Shown here piece by piece: positions 11,462 through 23,421 of a stretch of 64,000 nucleotides of DNA (position 1 is its first letter; each line of letters begins with the position of its first letter). Under the pieces are notes generated by a model that saw nothing but the letters and a program-made list of their open reading frames with translations, did not search any database and was not told the DNA's origin. The translations under genes were made by a program, and so were the position numbers. This DNA is from Atkinsonella hypoxylon (lineage: Eukaryota; Ascomycota; Sordariomycetes; Hypocreales; Clavicipitaceae). The stretch is from contig JFHB01000002.1 of the NCBI GenBank assembly GCA_000729835.1, positions 248,001 to 312,000 on the forward strand. The letters run 5' to 3'.

Positions 11462-13191
11462 TCATGATGGATTTCCCTTCACACGCTTGGGCATCCGGGA
11501 AGCTGGAGGCTTGCCTCGACCTGGGACCCCGTTGACCTGGCTACTTGCTGGCGTGCCAGCTCCAGACCCGTCGTCTTCGGCCTTGACGCCGGATGGCCGT
11601 CTTCGCTTATTAGAGGCGGGTGATGTGTTGGCACTGGGTCCACTGGAGCTGGTTCCCTGTTGACTAGGCTGGAGTTGCATACCCGGGGCTTGCATATGAC
11701 CGGGAACGGGACTGCCGACGTGTGGCGATCCAGGAAGATTCATGTGTGCAGCTGCTGGGCTGGCACCCATAGGGAATTGACCGAAGCTGGGCGTTCTGGG
11801 TCCGCCTTGGGGGCCTTGTTGGCCATTCATCGTCTGAGGCGCCCCATTTATGTACGTCGTCACATATTGCTCGAGCGCGGCATACGGGCCGACGCCGGGG
11901 TTCCCGTGACAGAAACCAAACAAAGGATTCATTTGGCCCATAACTTCGACAATCTACATCTTCTTGTTAGCATAATGATCCATGTCCAAAACTCGCGCGC
12001 TCCTCTGACCTCGAGAAATTGATGCACAGCGGCGGTGACACCCTTGCTGTTCACGGCAGAGTCGGGTAGATCAACGAGGACGTCAGGTGGCTGCGTCTGT
12101 GGCGACTTGAGTTGCTTCGACTTGGACTTCTTTGACATCTCGGGAGATGTCTTGCCATCTTGCGAATTGACCTTGTGCCAATCCTTGAACCACATATGAG
12201 CTGGCTTCGCAGCTTCAATCACTTGCTTTCTTGAGATGTATTCCTCATGTCCTGTGGTAAGAAACTCGAACAGCTCGATCCTTTGTTCGCTATCAAACTG
12301 AACTCGAAGCGTGCCAGTTGAGACAAGCTGTTCATCATCAGCAAGTGCGTCTTTCGCTAGTTAAATTGGAGATGGTGACACTTACGTGGGATCCAGACTC
12401 GAACCAGTAGACTAGACTAGCCCGTTGATTCTCAATACAATGGAAATCTCCAGGCAAGGGCCTGTCAGTTAATCTCTTGTCCATTATGAGTTGCATGCTC
12501 TTGACGCCACTTCCGAAATGAGTGTGGAAATATCGTGCAATAGCAGGATATGCAATTTCGTACTGCTTGTCTTGACTTTCTTCGGCGTCGGCAATATGTA
12601 ACGAATGACGGAAAATGCCGTTAGTGGAGAAGAACCTCATGACAAAGCCGTTCCAATATGAGAGATCATCCTTTGCCTTGGCACCCTGAGTATTAGTTAG
12701 CTTCGCACATGGGTTTTGGCAGAACGAGACAAAATGACGTTGTGACAATAGAACAATATCTTACCGGAAATCCACTCAAGTGCTCGGAAAACTGCATCAA
12801 CTTCAACAGACATTGTCCCTTCATGCCTTCTCTTCGCTGTTGTTGGCCAGGTCCGCCAGCTTGCGGATGATGCTGCTGCTGGGTTGGCTGTTGCTGTTGC
12901 TGCTGGTGGCCTTGCGACTGTGCTTGCTGCTGAGAATTCGGACCGCCTTGATGTGTGGTCTGGGATGGTGTTGGAGGTGCTGGAGTCTGGGATGGTGTTT
13001 GCTGACCGCTTGGCGCCGGAGTGCCTCCTTGCGAGCCTTGTTGAGGGGGTTGTTGTTGTTGTTGACCCGGCTGCTGTTGCGGCTGGGGTTGCTGAGGTTG
13101 CTGCTGAGCTTGTTGCTGTCCCGGTTGAGGCTGTCCCTGAACTTGTTGTGGCTGATTCACTTGGTTTTGTCCCGCAGCACCCATCTGGGCC

Positions 13192-13225
<34 letters not shown>

Positions 13226-13314
13226 GCTGTACAGTTGCCAGCCCTTGAGCAGTCATTCCCATAGGTTGTCCTTGACCCTGAGGATTTCCGGACATTTGCT
13301 GGTTTTGAGCAGCT

Positions 13315-13373
<59 letters not shown>

Positions 13374-14098
13374 TTGTAGTGCCAACTGATGAGCCATAAG
13401 AGCCTGTGCGCCTGGATGCTGGCCCTGTGCGTTACAGTTAGTCAGATGCATGATCTAAGTAGAGAAAGAAGATCAAGAGATGGCCTACAGGTCCAATTCT
13501 CCCTGCCTGTCGAAGTTGCTGGATCTGCTGAGGGTTTAGCTGATTTAAGGGCATGCTCAGGGGCATCCCGTTCACGCCAGCTTGCATATTAGCTTGGATA
13601 GCCTGTTGAGCCATGAAAGCTTGTCTCGCTTGTTGCTGTTGATGCTGGAGCATCTGTTGTTGGCGCATAGCTGCCATTGCGCTAGGATTGTTGACTAATG
13701 CAAAAGAAAGCAGCCCAGATTAGTCATGGCTCAGACCTGCCTTTTTAAACAATAAAACAAAGTGGAGGGCAAGGGGATGATAAGTATGCCTAATACTCAC
13801 ATTGATTTTGTAGTTGTTGCTGATGTTGTTGCTGGAACATTTGCTGTTGAGCGTGCTGCAAAGCATGAGCATGAGGATTGGCGCCCGGCGGCATTGCGCC
13901 CATCAAGGCAGGATTCACTTGTCCTCCTGGACCAACGGCCATGTGAGCTCCGGCAAACTGCTGAGGCATTCCGCCGCCAGGCGCACCTTGTGCAGAATTG
14001 GGAGGCATGCCCGGGCCCATGGGATGCCCGGCAACACCAGGATGTCCCATCCCAGCAGGATGCCCCGTGAAGTTGGGACCCATACTCGTGGCCATCAT
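11462..14098 (-). CDS. LDB1: LIM-domain-binding transcription cofactor (LDB1/PtaB/SEUSS-like)
   Basis: Six exons on the minus strand: 14098-13801, 13694-13489, 13424-12765, 12685-12386, 12327-12010 and 11953-11462, giving 757 residues. Residues 1 to about 360 are Gln/Met/Gly/Pro-rich, with pure Gln runs of about 21 and 13. The conserved dimerisation region follows (CLLKLMQFSEHLSG, YWNGFVMRFFSTNGIFRHSL, MDKRLTDRPLPGDFHCIENQ, LRVQFDSEQRIELFEFLTTG, VIEAAKPAHMWFKDWHK). The C-terminus is Pro/Gly-rich with basic clusters (NKRRRPSG, RMPKRVKG) that look like nuclear signals. In fungi this family (PtaB in Aspergillus, Ldb1 in Magnaporthe) pairs with the Flo8/Som1 LisH protein downstream of PKA to control adhesion, conidiation and infection structures. 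All introns carry GT/AG ends, several with CTAAC branch points. Start: first ATG (a second follows at codon 2). Confidence 0.93.
12870..13380. repeat. Imperfect CAG/CAA (CTG/TTG) repeat tract within LDB1
   Basis: A 0.5-kb stretch dominated by CTG and TTG on the plus strand, encoding polyglutamine in LDB1 on the minus strand. The purest parts are at about 13195-13230 (mostly TTG) and 13316-13378 (mixed CTG/TTG). The opposite strand shows a spurious Leu-rich open frame. Confidence 0.9.
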
Positions 14099-16400
14099 TT
14101 CTTTTTACTGATCAAGGTCGGCTATCCACAGCATGGATGTCGACGAGAAAACCAAGTGCGCTAGTCGTATGCACATGCGTCAGCGGGATGGAAGGTTGAA
14201 GAGTGAACTGCAGAGAATGACGAGAGGTGTACGTGAGACGAGACGAGTGTGGTAGCGAAATCGCGAAGAGGGTACGATTGGCGATGGCCAATCAACGACG
14301 CAAGCAACTTTGACGTTGATGTCGGAAAAAGCACAGAGTAAGAAAAATAGGAAGTCTAAGGCCTTAAAATGGGATGATGTGAGTTCCCACTGAGACGTAT
14401 CGACGGGATAGACGCGAAGTTTGAGCTAGCTGGTAAGTGGGTTGGGTTTCGCGATGCCACGGCAGCAGGGGACTCGGCGCACACAACAGCTGAGAAATAC
14501 AGTTCCAGGTGTGGTAGATTCAATCCACGCTCGAGGCAGTCGCCCACAGGACAGTGGTAATATTCACGCGATTCGGCGTGGAGATGGTATCGAGATCCGA
14601 TGAAGTCGGTCTTGCGCGCGAGGAAGAGAGCGATGGGGGTCGAGGTCGGGACCCAAAAGCAGAATGGAGATCGTCGTACGGCCGTCCGAGAACAGAACAG
14701 AGCCTTCGCCAGAACTGTAAGGCCGTCAATGAGAAGCGATCGAAGAGCAAGTTCGCGGTCCGCCTGTGCACTGCGCTCGTCCTCCTCGGCGTCAGCAAAG
14801 CCCCAAGAGCAGTGGTGCAGAGCGCGCGCAGCAAGAGGTCGATGTAGCAGGATTCTTTTTTTTTTTTTTTCCCAAAGTGCCTTGGCTGGCGTGGTAGAGA
14901 TGGCGTGGGTTGATGTTGGGATGCTCGGGGAGTCGCAGCATCCGCCAGACGTTCCTTCCTTTCCCTTGGACTGGACTGGCCTTGGGATCCTCCCAATCGT
15001 ATGGGTACGAAGAAAAGTGGGCTCTGTGCAGGAAAGCGGGAATGTGGCCCACTAGAAGTGGGTATATGCAACTAAGTGCTGGCCGTTTGGATAGGGGACG
15101 AAAAATTTAGACACACATTCTACATCTCTGTTTACGCTTGCAATGACTGTCGCTATTTGTCCATGAGAAAGAAAGTAGAAAGTGGTGGCTGGGATACGCC
15201 GTCATTGGGCATCAGCAGGGTCTGCATGCTGCATATACGCAGGATCGTTGTATCGAAGTCGATGGCTTGCAACTTGCAATCAGTCATACATACATACATA
15301 GACCGAGACAGAGAAAGGAGGATGAAGAAACCCCCTTCATGGCTCTCAGAATCTCTCGCTCTGGCTGGGATACAATGTCCATATTCGAAAATGATTCTTC
15401 GCAAAAATAATTATTGCTTAGCATCGAACAATTCCCTGCTCAGCGCCACTAATTTTGGCTTCCCGCCGCTAAGCTCATCAAAGTGGATTCCTGTCACGTG
15501 GAAGCGTACAGTGTGTAGAAGTGCGAATATCGTGCAGACACTGGCAATCAATATCTTGCCGAATGCGAACTAATTAGGAGAAGAAATTTTCTTCTCATAC
15601 AACCTTCGGGTTCGTTCGTGTTCAAGAAATCACCGACAACAATAGCCACCACCAGCCCGTCTTGTCGCAACATCGCATGAGTCACGAATTGCAACTATTC
15701 GAGGAACGGGATCTTTAATTAAGATCAGTTCAGTATTCCGGTGCTGAGTTGCGAAGCTCTGAGGGATCTTTCTTTCTAGGCCGTAAGCTCGTCAATGGTA
15801 CTAATTTTACGTCACCTGCAGCTCTTTGTCTCCAGGTAAGCTTTTCCCATATTCCTGATCATCATCAGCACTCATCTTTGCTTCTCTCCCACTCCCTAGA
15901 ATGATGACATCGTGTTAAACGTCTTCTTTTCCCAACCGAATCGACCATGAAGAAATACAGTCTGTTCGGGCCTACGGCCTGTTACTTGCCAGTATTACTT
16001 GTCTGACTTTCCTAATTGAGACTTAATTCTGTTTCAAAACCATGCATCAGCTCGTCACTGACTCGTCGCTCTAGGAAGGAATCTCTATGTCCGCAATCCA
16101 GTCGTCTATTATTGAATGTCGCCCAGATATGTTGTGCGCTTGGTCTTCCATTTTCGTGGAATTTAGGGAATATGAATGCATCTCTCAGATACCGTCACAG
16201 TTCCAATTGAATATCATAGAATGTTTAATCAAAGCGGCCAATAGTGCCTATTCATGTTCAATGCCTCATAAACGTTTCCTGTACTGTAGCTGGTCTTTGT
16301 AGACCCATTACACTTCAACAACTCGATCTCCACAAGGCTTTCCCTTGTTAATTCATGAGCTCGTCTCGAGAGTCACGTCCGAGAATTCCCAAATGCCTTT
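14099..16400. other. Intergenic, LDB1 5' region and HbrB 3' flank
   Basis: About 2.3 kb without a supported gene. The part next to LDB1 (to about 15070) carries long minus-strand open frames with biased Ser/Arg/Pro composition and a run of 14 T; it is best read as promoter and 5' leader of LDB1. A TACATACATACATA repeat lies at about 15287-15300. The right half is more AT-rich and holds only short frames. Confidence 0.5.
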
Positions 16401-18962
16401 TCAAGCAACCCGTAACTCCTCTCTTGCTTCGTCTCTCCGGACCCGTCCACCTACAATACCCCTTCGATTTCTTCCAGTTCTTCCTCGTCCAAGCCAGTTC
16501 AGTTTTAGCATTTTGCACAGCTCTTCGATTCTCTTGCCACACTTGTCATCGGCGTCGTCAACGGTTGCGACACTAGATAACACGCTCATGCATTGAAACA
16601 TACGGCCAATCATATCGGTCACCTGATTTGAATCTTCAATATTTTGTTCGCGAACCCTGCTTAGGCCTGGCAGATTGGAAGACGGTGTGTACGGGCGAAT
16701 GACCCCAGGGCCATCACTTCCATGGCTACCGAAACTGACGTTGCTGACGGCGCGGCTACGGCCTCTGTCAGAACCTTCTCCTAGAAGAGTGGTGCTAGTG
16801 GAGTTGTAGCTGCCGACTGAAGGATCGATGGACATTGCTGTGCCTGGGCGTGCCATAGACGACTGTGACTCGGAAGGCGACGTGGACAGTGTGCGCTCCA
16901 ACGCTGGAGACGCCAACGCCATGTTTCCGAATGATGAAGGTAGGAACTCGAGAGATAGTCGAGAGAAGATGGTTTTAAGGGTGTCATAGCGAGGTAACAC
17001 GACAATGTCGCAGTACGCAGTAAGAACGAGCCTCCTTACATCCAGTATATTTGCGGCTAGCGCGACGCTTGCGGATTTATTCGATGGCGATGGCGAAGGA
17101 ATCACTCCCACCCAGAAATCTCTAGCCTGTTCAGGACTCATTATAACGCCACATCCAGATACTTCCAAGTCCAAAGGCAGAAATACGCGTTGCATATACG
17201 GCAAAATGGTCGTGAAAGTGAAGAGCCAAAGCTCAACCAAAGTCGGAATGAAGCGGTCTTCTGATGTCATCCGCAGAGCTCTGTCTAGGATAGAAAATCC
17301 ACTAGCAAGCAATTCCCTCAAATCATCCAACATGGAGCTGGGAGATCGCTTGTGGATGCACCATCGGATATGAATCTGCACGATTTTGTTGAGATCTTCC
17401 ACCGGTAAACGTAAGTCTTCGCCCTCGAATACGACTAAAAGTTTCGATTTCAAAAATGGCCATGCTTCATCCAGCGCTAGGTTGTGTTGGGATATTAGCT
17501 TCCCAGGATCAGAGGGGTCGAATAATGTTGTTTGCTGTGAAAGACTAGGCATGCCACTAGCCGAAGACCAATCGCCCGCTAAGTTGAAGCTGGACTCGCT
17601 ATCAAGACGACTATCTGATCTCTCGGCAAGCTTCTTATCCTTCTTCACTTTAGAGGAGGTAGATGAGCCAGGCCCAGGGCTTGGAGGAAGATTGAAGTAG
17701 TATAGACTACTCGGAGTATTGGGATCTGTTGGTTTAGGGTTGCTTGCCGACGGGGATAAGGAGAGGTGATATTCGTCCTTCAGTTTGTGTTTTTGCCTTG
17801 AAAGAAAATGATGTTTCTTCTCCTTCTCCTTCATTTTCTCTTCAAAAAATGTGTCGATGGGCCGGATCGTGTTGGAAGACGGGTTATTCAAGCTGTATAT
17901 CGATGGCGCCGGTGCGTCTATCAAACTGTTAGTACTTAAATTACCACGTTGAAGCACGGACAAAGCACTGCCAATCTTTCCCGGACTCTGCATGTTCTTG
18001 TCCTTGGATTCAGCCTTGCTACTGCTGCTTCTTCCTGGTCTAGAGAATAATTTGTGTTTTGACTTCTCTGTTTTGCTTTTCTCGGGGATATTGGTCGGTA
18101 TTGGAGGGACCGAGGTAGAGGGTTGAGGAGATATCGACTTTTCTCTGGGAGAATTATGGGAGGACCGAGGGAAGACGACATTGGCAGCCGCAGTGGCCGC
18201 CGAAGAATGCGACGCAGCGGCCCTGTCATAGTATTGCCCACCTATGCCTCCGAAGGCGGAATCTCGTGGGGCACTGGCTTCGGTGAGACTCAACATAGGC
18301 GGACTCATCGGCGTCTTTGGCCCACTCCCACGCCGCACGCCATCCGCACCCTCACCAGGAAAAGGCACAGTTTGTGATCGTTGTCGAGCATGTGAACCGT
18401 GCTGATGAGACATGACAGCAGCTTGGGCCGCAATTTGACTTGCTGATAACGATGTATTGGACGACGCGGCCGCGGCGGCCGCGGCCATCGCTGCAGCACC
18501 CGCGGTACTATTCATGCTCACGTGTGAGAAGATTGATGTACTTGTCGAAGGGAGAGACGCGTCAAACAAGCCTTGTGTAGCCGAGTGCTTCCTCGAATGA
18601 TTCTTCAGGAGCGGTGGCGGTGGCTCAGGTGGTGCCAATCGACTCGACCCTCCCGGTCGCAAGAAGTTGTGATGTACGCTGGCGCTGCTAGAATTGGCAT
18701 GCGCTGTAGTGAACTGGTTGTAAATAGGTGTTGCGGGCGACTCTGGTCGCTGCCACGACTTAGGAATGCTGAGTGGAGGTGCTTCGATGCTCTCCTCGCT
18801 ACCGGAGGAATCAAGTCGCAGAGGAGGCGGCCGCATAGACGCCGACGATTTCCGCACAGGGTCGACCGAGGAAACATTCGAGGGACCTGGCAGTGGTGAG
18901 AAGCTGCCGGGAGCGCGGGTCTGGGATCGCCCTGATGCTGGCGGAGGTTGTCCTTGCTGCAT
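16401..18962 (-). CDS. TORC2 subunit of the HbrB/Bit61/PRR5 family
   Basis: A single exon of 853 residues. The ATG at 18962 is the start; the six codons upstream begin with TTG. The first 450 residues are Ser/Pro-rich and disordered, with an Ala-rich run near residue 160 and many possible phosphorylation sites. The conserved HbrB-like domain spans about residues 490-700 (SQHNLALDEAWPFLKSKLLV, LVVFEGEDLRLPVEDLNKIV, LVELWLFTFTTILPYMQRVF, LDVRRLVLTAYCDIVVLPRY). Fungal HbrB and yeast Bit61 bind the TOR complex 2 core and help control actin polarity, membrane stress response and hyphal form at the plasma membrane. The short Ser/Thr-rich tail ends near a GRGRTGRNRRG basic patch. Divergent from the GON7 gene with about 610 bp of shared promoter. 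Confidence 0.9.
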   Translation of the reverse strand: MQQGQPPPASGRSQTRAPGSFSPLPGPSNVSSVDPVRKSSASMRPPPLRLDSSGSEESIEAPPLSIPKSWQRPESPATPIYNQFTTAHANSSSASVHHNFLRPGGSSRLAPPEPPPPLLKNHSRKHSATQGLFDASLPSTSTSIFSHVSMNSTAGAAAMAAAAAAASSNTSLSASQIAAQAAVMSHQHGSHARQRSQTVPFPGEGADGVRRGSGPKTPMSPPMLSLTEASAPRDSAFGGIGGQYYDRAAASHSSAATAAANVVFPRSSHNSPREKSISPQPSTSVPPIPTNIPEKSKTEKSKHKLFSRPGRSSSSKAESKDKNMQSPGKIGSALSVLQRGNLSTNSLIDAPAPSIYSLNNPSSNTIRPIDTFFEEKMKEKEKKHHFLSRQKHKLKDEYHLSLSPSASNPKPTDPNTPSSLYYFNLPPSPGPGSSTSSKVKKDKKLAERSDSRLDSESSFNLAGDWSSASGMPSLSQQTTLFDPSDPGKLISQHNLALDEAWPFLKSKLLVVFEGEDLRLPVEDLNKIVQIHIRWCIHKRSPSSMLDDLRELLASGFSILDRALRMTSEDRFIPTLVELWLFTFTTILPYMQRVFLPLDLEVSGCGVIMSPEQARDFWVGVIPSPSPSNKSASVALAANILDVRRLVLTAYCDIVVLPRYDTLKTIFSRLSLEFLPSSFGNMALASPALERTLSTSPSESQSSMARPGTAMSIDPSVGSYNSTSTTLLGEGSDRGRSRAVSNVSFGSHGSDGPGVIRPYTPSSNLPGLSRVREQNIEDSNQVTDMIGRMFQCMSVLSSVATVDDADDKCGKRIEELCKMLKLNWLGRGRTGRNRRGIVGGRVRRDEAREELRVA

Positions 18963-19571
18963 TGTCGCGGATATATACAAGTGGGTCTGACCTATTTCAT
19001 CTTGTCTTCAGGCCCGATGATTGCGATGCAATCAGAATCAAAACAATACGTCGAGGACGAATGGTCAGCGCTGCGAAGTTGCGGATTGGAATGAATGTAG
19101 ATGCGGCTTCTATTGGCGGAGCTAGAAGGTGACTACTTTGATGTATGAAGCGAATGTGAACGATGGGAAAGGTAATCTGAAGACTAAGTGTCGTTCTTGT
19201 TGAAGAAGAGACAAGAAATTAATGTACAGGGAATTGTAGGTGAATGAGATGAAGAAGGGTTCAAAACGAGGTAGAAATGGGGGCCTCGTCGTCGATCTTC
19301 CCGTCTATGGGTCGTCATCGACCGGACCTGATCCTACCCTAACTAACTAGTTACCTACATGATAATATATTTTTATCTGGTGCTCAGGTAGCGGGACCCG
19401 CATAACGGGCGTATGGCTGAAGTCAGTCCATGACCCCGCGCTCCATACGGAAGCTTGAGATTTTCGTCCCTCTGCTTCTCATATCTCATATTAAACAAGT
19501 GCGAAATCCACCGCAGCGTCACGGTTGCCAATAGTCGTGTGCCTAAGATTCCCATCTAGCAGTACGAAACA
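18963..19571. promoter_or_regulatory. Shared divergent promoter region HbrB / GON7
   Basis: 609 bp between two divergent start codons. It holds no open frame of note. An AT-rich patch (taactaactagttacctacatgataatatattttt) lies near 19338-19375. The regulatory role is inferred from position only. Confidence 0.45.
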
Positions 19572-19874
19572 ATGCCTGCACGAAGTAATCAAGTATGCCT
19601 CACAGCGGCGCACAAGTCTCCCCATAACGAAGATTTCGTCATCTCGAAACCCATCAACACCCCGCCATCTATGTCAGCCCAGGACAAGAGTACCTACTTG
19701 GAGAACCTCCGCACGGCCGTGTCGGAGACGCAAGAGCAGATCAATAAAGAGTTGACAACTCGAATGGCGGAAGATGTGGCTCGTGGATCTGCAGCCGGAG
19801 AAGCAGTCAAGCAGGGCACTGACGAGGATGAGGAGGAACAGAATTATGGCGAAGAGATACAGGAGGAAGACTAA
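19572..19874 (+). CDS. GON7: EKC/KEOPS complex subunit Gon7-like
   Basis: One exon, 100 residues. The second half has the pattern of fungal Gon7: SAQDKSTYLENLRTAVSETQ, then EQINKELTTRM, and a very acidic tail (DEDEEEQNYGEEIQEED). The first 34 residues are a loose basic/Ser/Pro-rich lead. Gon7 is a small, largely disordered protein that dimerises with Pcc1 in the KEOPS complex, which makes the universal t6A modification of tRNAs with ANN-decoding anticodons and also affects telomeres. Length is near the family norm (yeast Gon7 is 123 residues). It stops 158 bp before the stop of VPS39, to which it is convergent. The call relies on the helix-plus-acidic-tail pattern; alternative start codons near the second ATG (codon 34) would give a shorter protein. 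Confidence 0.78.
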   Translation: MPARSNQVCLTAAHKSPHNEDFVISKPINTPPSMSAQDKSTYLENLRTAVSETQEQINKELTTRMAEDVARGSAAGEAVKQGTDEDEEEQNYGEEIQEED

Positions 19875-20032
19875 GCTACTTGTACACTGACGTCAATGAT
19901 CAACGCCAGACGGCTACAAAACACGACGAGTGATAGGACACTAAGGATCAATACGTATTATCAACCATGCCGTCGGATCGGATTACTTCATTCGAAACCT
20001 GCGAAAACAAACACTCCAAAGCAACACATTCG

Positions 20033-23000
20033 CTATGAACGATCCTTAATCCAATCAGCAGACTTGGCGTCCGTCGTTTGGCTCAATGCTCTGCTCAAAC
20101 AACCGTAATGTACTGCGGTGTTATCAGCCAACACAGCAATGACGCTGCCGCCGATACGCATTCCTCCTCCCAATTTTTTGTGGCATACGAAGCAATGGCG
20201 CTCGTCGGTAATGGTCACATGGCGATTGCGCCCGATTGGACCATTCGTGACACTGTGGCCGATATTGAGGCGGGCGGCAACTGCGATCTGTTCGGCCTTG
20301 CGCAATCCCGCAACGATACGAGACTCGTTGATTAGACTGTTTGCTGAACGAATCCGACCACGAAAGTAAGCCTCTAAGGAGTCAACGGGAAGATCGTCCG
20401 GGATTAAACTCAAGGTGGATGCGGCGGGTAATCGAGAACCGTGCTTCGACAAAAGGTCTAATGCTGGCTTCAATTGCATATCGTGAGGACGAGGTGGTCT
20501 TAAGTAGAGTGACAACAGAATGTGATAGATCGATTGCGTAGGATTGTCAGTATCAATGGTGGCGCTATCTGCGGAAGTCAAAAGCGATGGAAGGGTTGTG
20601 TCTTGCGTCTTGTGCACTCGGTTGCAATATCTGAAGACAGTCAGCGGATAGAAAGCACCCTACATATCAATGCCCAGCTTTCTGACATACTCTTCAGCCT
20701 TGCCGTAGTCTTCCATCTTGAACACATAAATCTCCAATGCTTTCCTATGCTGGCCCATGTTGCAATGGATGATAGCCTGTGCTTCGAAAAATGATACGTC
20801 TACAGCCACATCAGTGCTCAGTCTGCATTCTTCATACCGACAAACACAGTTCCTTACCGTCCTTTGGTATCATACTTAGAGCTGCAGTTAGGCTGTATAC
20901 CTGACGAGAATCGCGAAGAAATGTAATAAAATTTGCCATTGTTGCGTCCCATTCTTCGCCCTTGTCCAAGTCTTTAAGAGATCCGACGTATAGTTCCACA
21001 AGGCGATTGTGGAAATCGCGGGTCACGTCGTCTAGCTCAAGGATTATATGTTCCAGGTAAAGTCGTTCGAACTTGACGTCTATACCGCGAAGAAATTCCA
21101 CAACTCTGTCACGAGGTAACGATTCTGCATTCTCTGTGTCTCCAGTAAATATCTCTATTGCATAAGTTGGGTTGCTTTTTAGCACCCAGCCTGCATACTC
21201 AAAGATCAGATCAATTTCTGAAGGCGGCAAGTTTTGCAGATACTGAATCGTACGGTCGGGCCCATGTAAGCTCGGCGCTGATTCATCAGGCTTTGCGGGT
21301 GATCCGAACCTATGAAGCAAGTCTAAAGCCTGCTTGTGAAGTTTTTTGCCGTAGAAAAAGTCAATCAGCTCCGTATATCTGTTGTGTTTCAGTAAGGCAT
21401 CATTAACAACATCTGGGTCGCAAAAGTTTGGAATTCGAAAGAGAGAGCCGGCAAGAGATGGCTGCGAGAACATGTAAGCGCGAAAGAGCGTAGTATCAAC
21501 CAAGCGAAAGGTGTTTTGCAGTTCTTCTTCAAGCTTATGCTCTGATTCCGTCTGACTGGTTCGCAGGAAACGTTCTACAGCCTCTTCAATCGACCCATGT
21601 TTGTCTCCATGTTGTCTCAGCCTCCCAGTAGCTGGGTCGATATATCTTTGAAGTCGAGCTCTCGTGCCAGCGAGGTAGCTATTTAACTCCAGAACGGCGC
21701 TCATCAGGTCTTTACTGTCTAGAGGTTTGTCTTCGCTATTCTGAGGTTCTTTGATGGTCTGTATTTCATCCGATTCATTGCCATTCTTTTTAGGGTTGGA
21801 GGCGATAGCATCTGAAGCGGTTTTCTTATGACCGCCCAAGAATAGCTTGGCGAATCCACCACCAATGTTGGACGAGTTCGAGGTGTCCGCTCCAACGCCT
21901 CGGCTGCCCGGCCTCTCATGGTTTTCGCTTTCTGAGGATTCTGCATCGAGATCATCGCTTTCAGATGGCTCTACCAACAGCGACAAGTCTCCAGATATTC
22001 TGGGAGGAAACAGTCGCAGTACCCTTTCCGGAGGAGCGGAAACGTCATCCTCATTCATCAAGTCCATGGCTTGGCGAAATCTCTTCTGCTTGAACAGCAT
22101 TTCAGCCTTGAGCATTTTCACTTCCCGCAGCGTCTCCGTCTTGTTTTTCAACAACGCATCCTCTAGCATGTTCAAAACACTTATCGCCTCATCAAAATTC
22201 TCAGTCTGAATCATTTCCTGAATTTGAGAATCGTAATCTGTAGCACCCATTTTCCAAACACACCTGTCACTAGATATATGGAAACCTTTACCTGCGTGAG
22301 CTAGACTATAAGTCGGTGGCGGAATATGAAGCTGAGCTGCACCTGGAAGCGATATCGTTTGCAGCAGGGACAGAGTATCGGGATTTCGAACTTCGAGGAG
22401 CCCCTTAGCAGGTGGTTGGAGCGCCAGAATATATGGATATGAGTAGTCAATAGACTCTGGAGCTGATGGCCATGGTATTTGTCGCTTCTCGAGCGGCTTT
22501 CCATTGTCATCGATGAAGAGAGTATTAATGTCTCTTGCTAGGAGAATTTGACCATTCGAGAGCTTTGCTGCCAACGGCTTGGGTGTGTATCCCCCTAAGC
22601 CCACATAGCCCATGCCAGCTGTACTGACAGCACCGAATCGGCTACCCGAGCCATTGGCGCCAACAGTGCCAGGGCCGACAACATCAAAAACCTCCTCAGT
22701 AAGCACATCGACAACAACGTAACCACTGTTCATGCCACATATTACTCTAGTGGCATTTGCCCACGTAATTGATCGGATCGAGTCAGATAGCACAACCTCA
22801 GTTACATGTTCGCTGAGCTCGCTTTCATGCCAGGTCCATAGTAAAAGCCGTCTCTTCACAGCTACCGCCAACCGACTGATGATCTCAGGAATGCCTGTGT
22901 CAGGATCTTTGACGATATTGGACGTTACTGCAAAGCAAGATGCATTCTTCGTCCTGATCAGCGTTTCTATGTGCTTATAATTCTGTAGATCATGGAGGGA

Positions 23001-23421
23001 AACATAGTAATTTGACAGGGATACAATAATGTTGGCCTCTTTGATTATTGCAAGCTGATCGATGGCCCGGGTGGAGAACCTCTCGACTTCGCGGAGAAGA
23101 TCCGTTGGTTTGACTGGTAATCGGGAAGCTGACTGATCGCCATTTGATGGCGCGGAAGCGTTTCGGTTTTCTGATGTAGTGGGTGGTTGCGATTCATCTT
23201 GTTGAGCTGGCAGCTCATTCAACCTATAGACCCGCAAGGCACCGCTATTGAGTCCGACGAGAATGCGATCGCCTGCCGTGTCCAAGAGTCAATAGATGTT
23301 TAAGATTACCAGATGATATCTGCGTATAATCATGTTTACCATATGCCAGGATAGTCTCAATCTTCGATTTGTCTCTCTGTCGGAGCTCGATAATCGGACG
23401 AGCAGTAAACGCGGAGAGCAT
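20033..23421 (-). CDS. VPS39: Vacuolar tethering factor Vps39/Vam6
   Basis: Four exons on the minus strand: 23421-23340, 23272-20858, 20799-20691 and 20630-20033, giving 1067 residues (yeast Vam6 is 1049). Exon 1 starts MLSAFTARPIIELRQRDKSK and joins exon 2 to read ILAYGDRILVGLNSGALRVY, which fixes the first intron. Residues to about 330 form the citron-homology beta-propeller. A long alpha-solenoid follows (DEAISVLNMLEDALL, VNDALLKHNRYTELIDFFYG, NPTYAIEIFTGDTENAESLP). The C-terminal Vps39-2 domain ends with CFVCHKKLGGG and HYGCLSRAL, a Cys/His zinc-binding-like pair. Vps39 recruits Ypt7/Rab7 for HOPS-mediated vacuole and late-endosome fusion and takes part in vacuole-mitochondrion contact. 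The acidic Ser-rich insert near residue 460 is probably a flexible loop. Confidence 0.95.

Noticed and set aside
12780..13379. 199-codon Leu-rich plus-strand open frame
   Set aside because: It is the complement of the CAG/CAA polyglutamine region of LDB1; CTG/TTG triplets give Leu by chance of composition.
14520..15071. 183-codon minus-strand open frame upstream of LDB1
   Set aside because: Biased composition, no domain, no ATG-to-domain logic, and a poly(T)/poly(A)-derived Lys run; more likely 5' leader or promoter of LDB1.
23272..23285. Start of VPS39 at the ATG-like frame reading MDTAGDRI
   Set aside because: The first codons lie in the intron; splicing from the exon at 23421-23340 restores ILAYGDRILVG, the family pattern.
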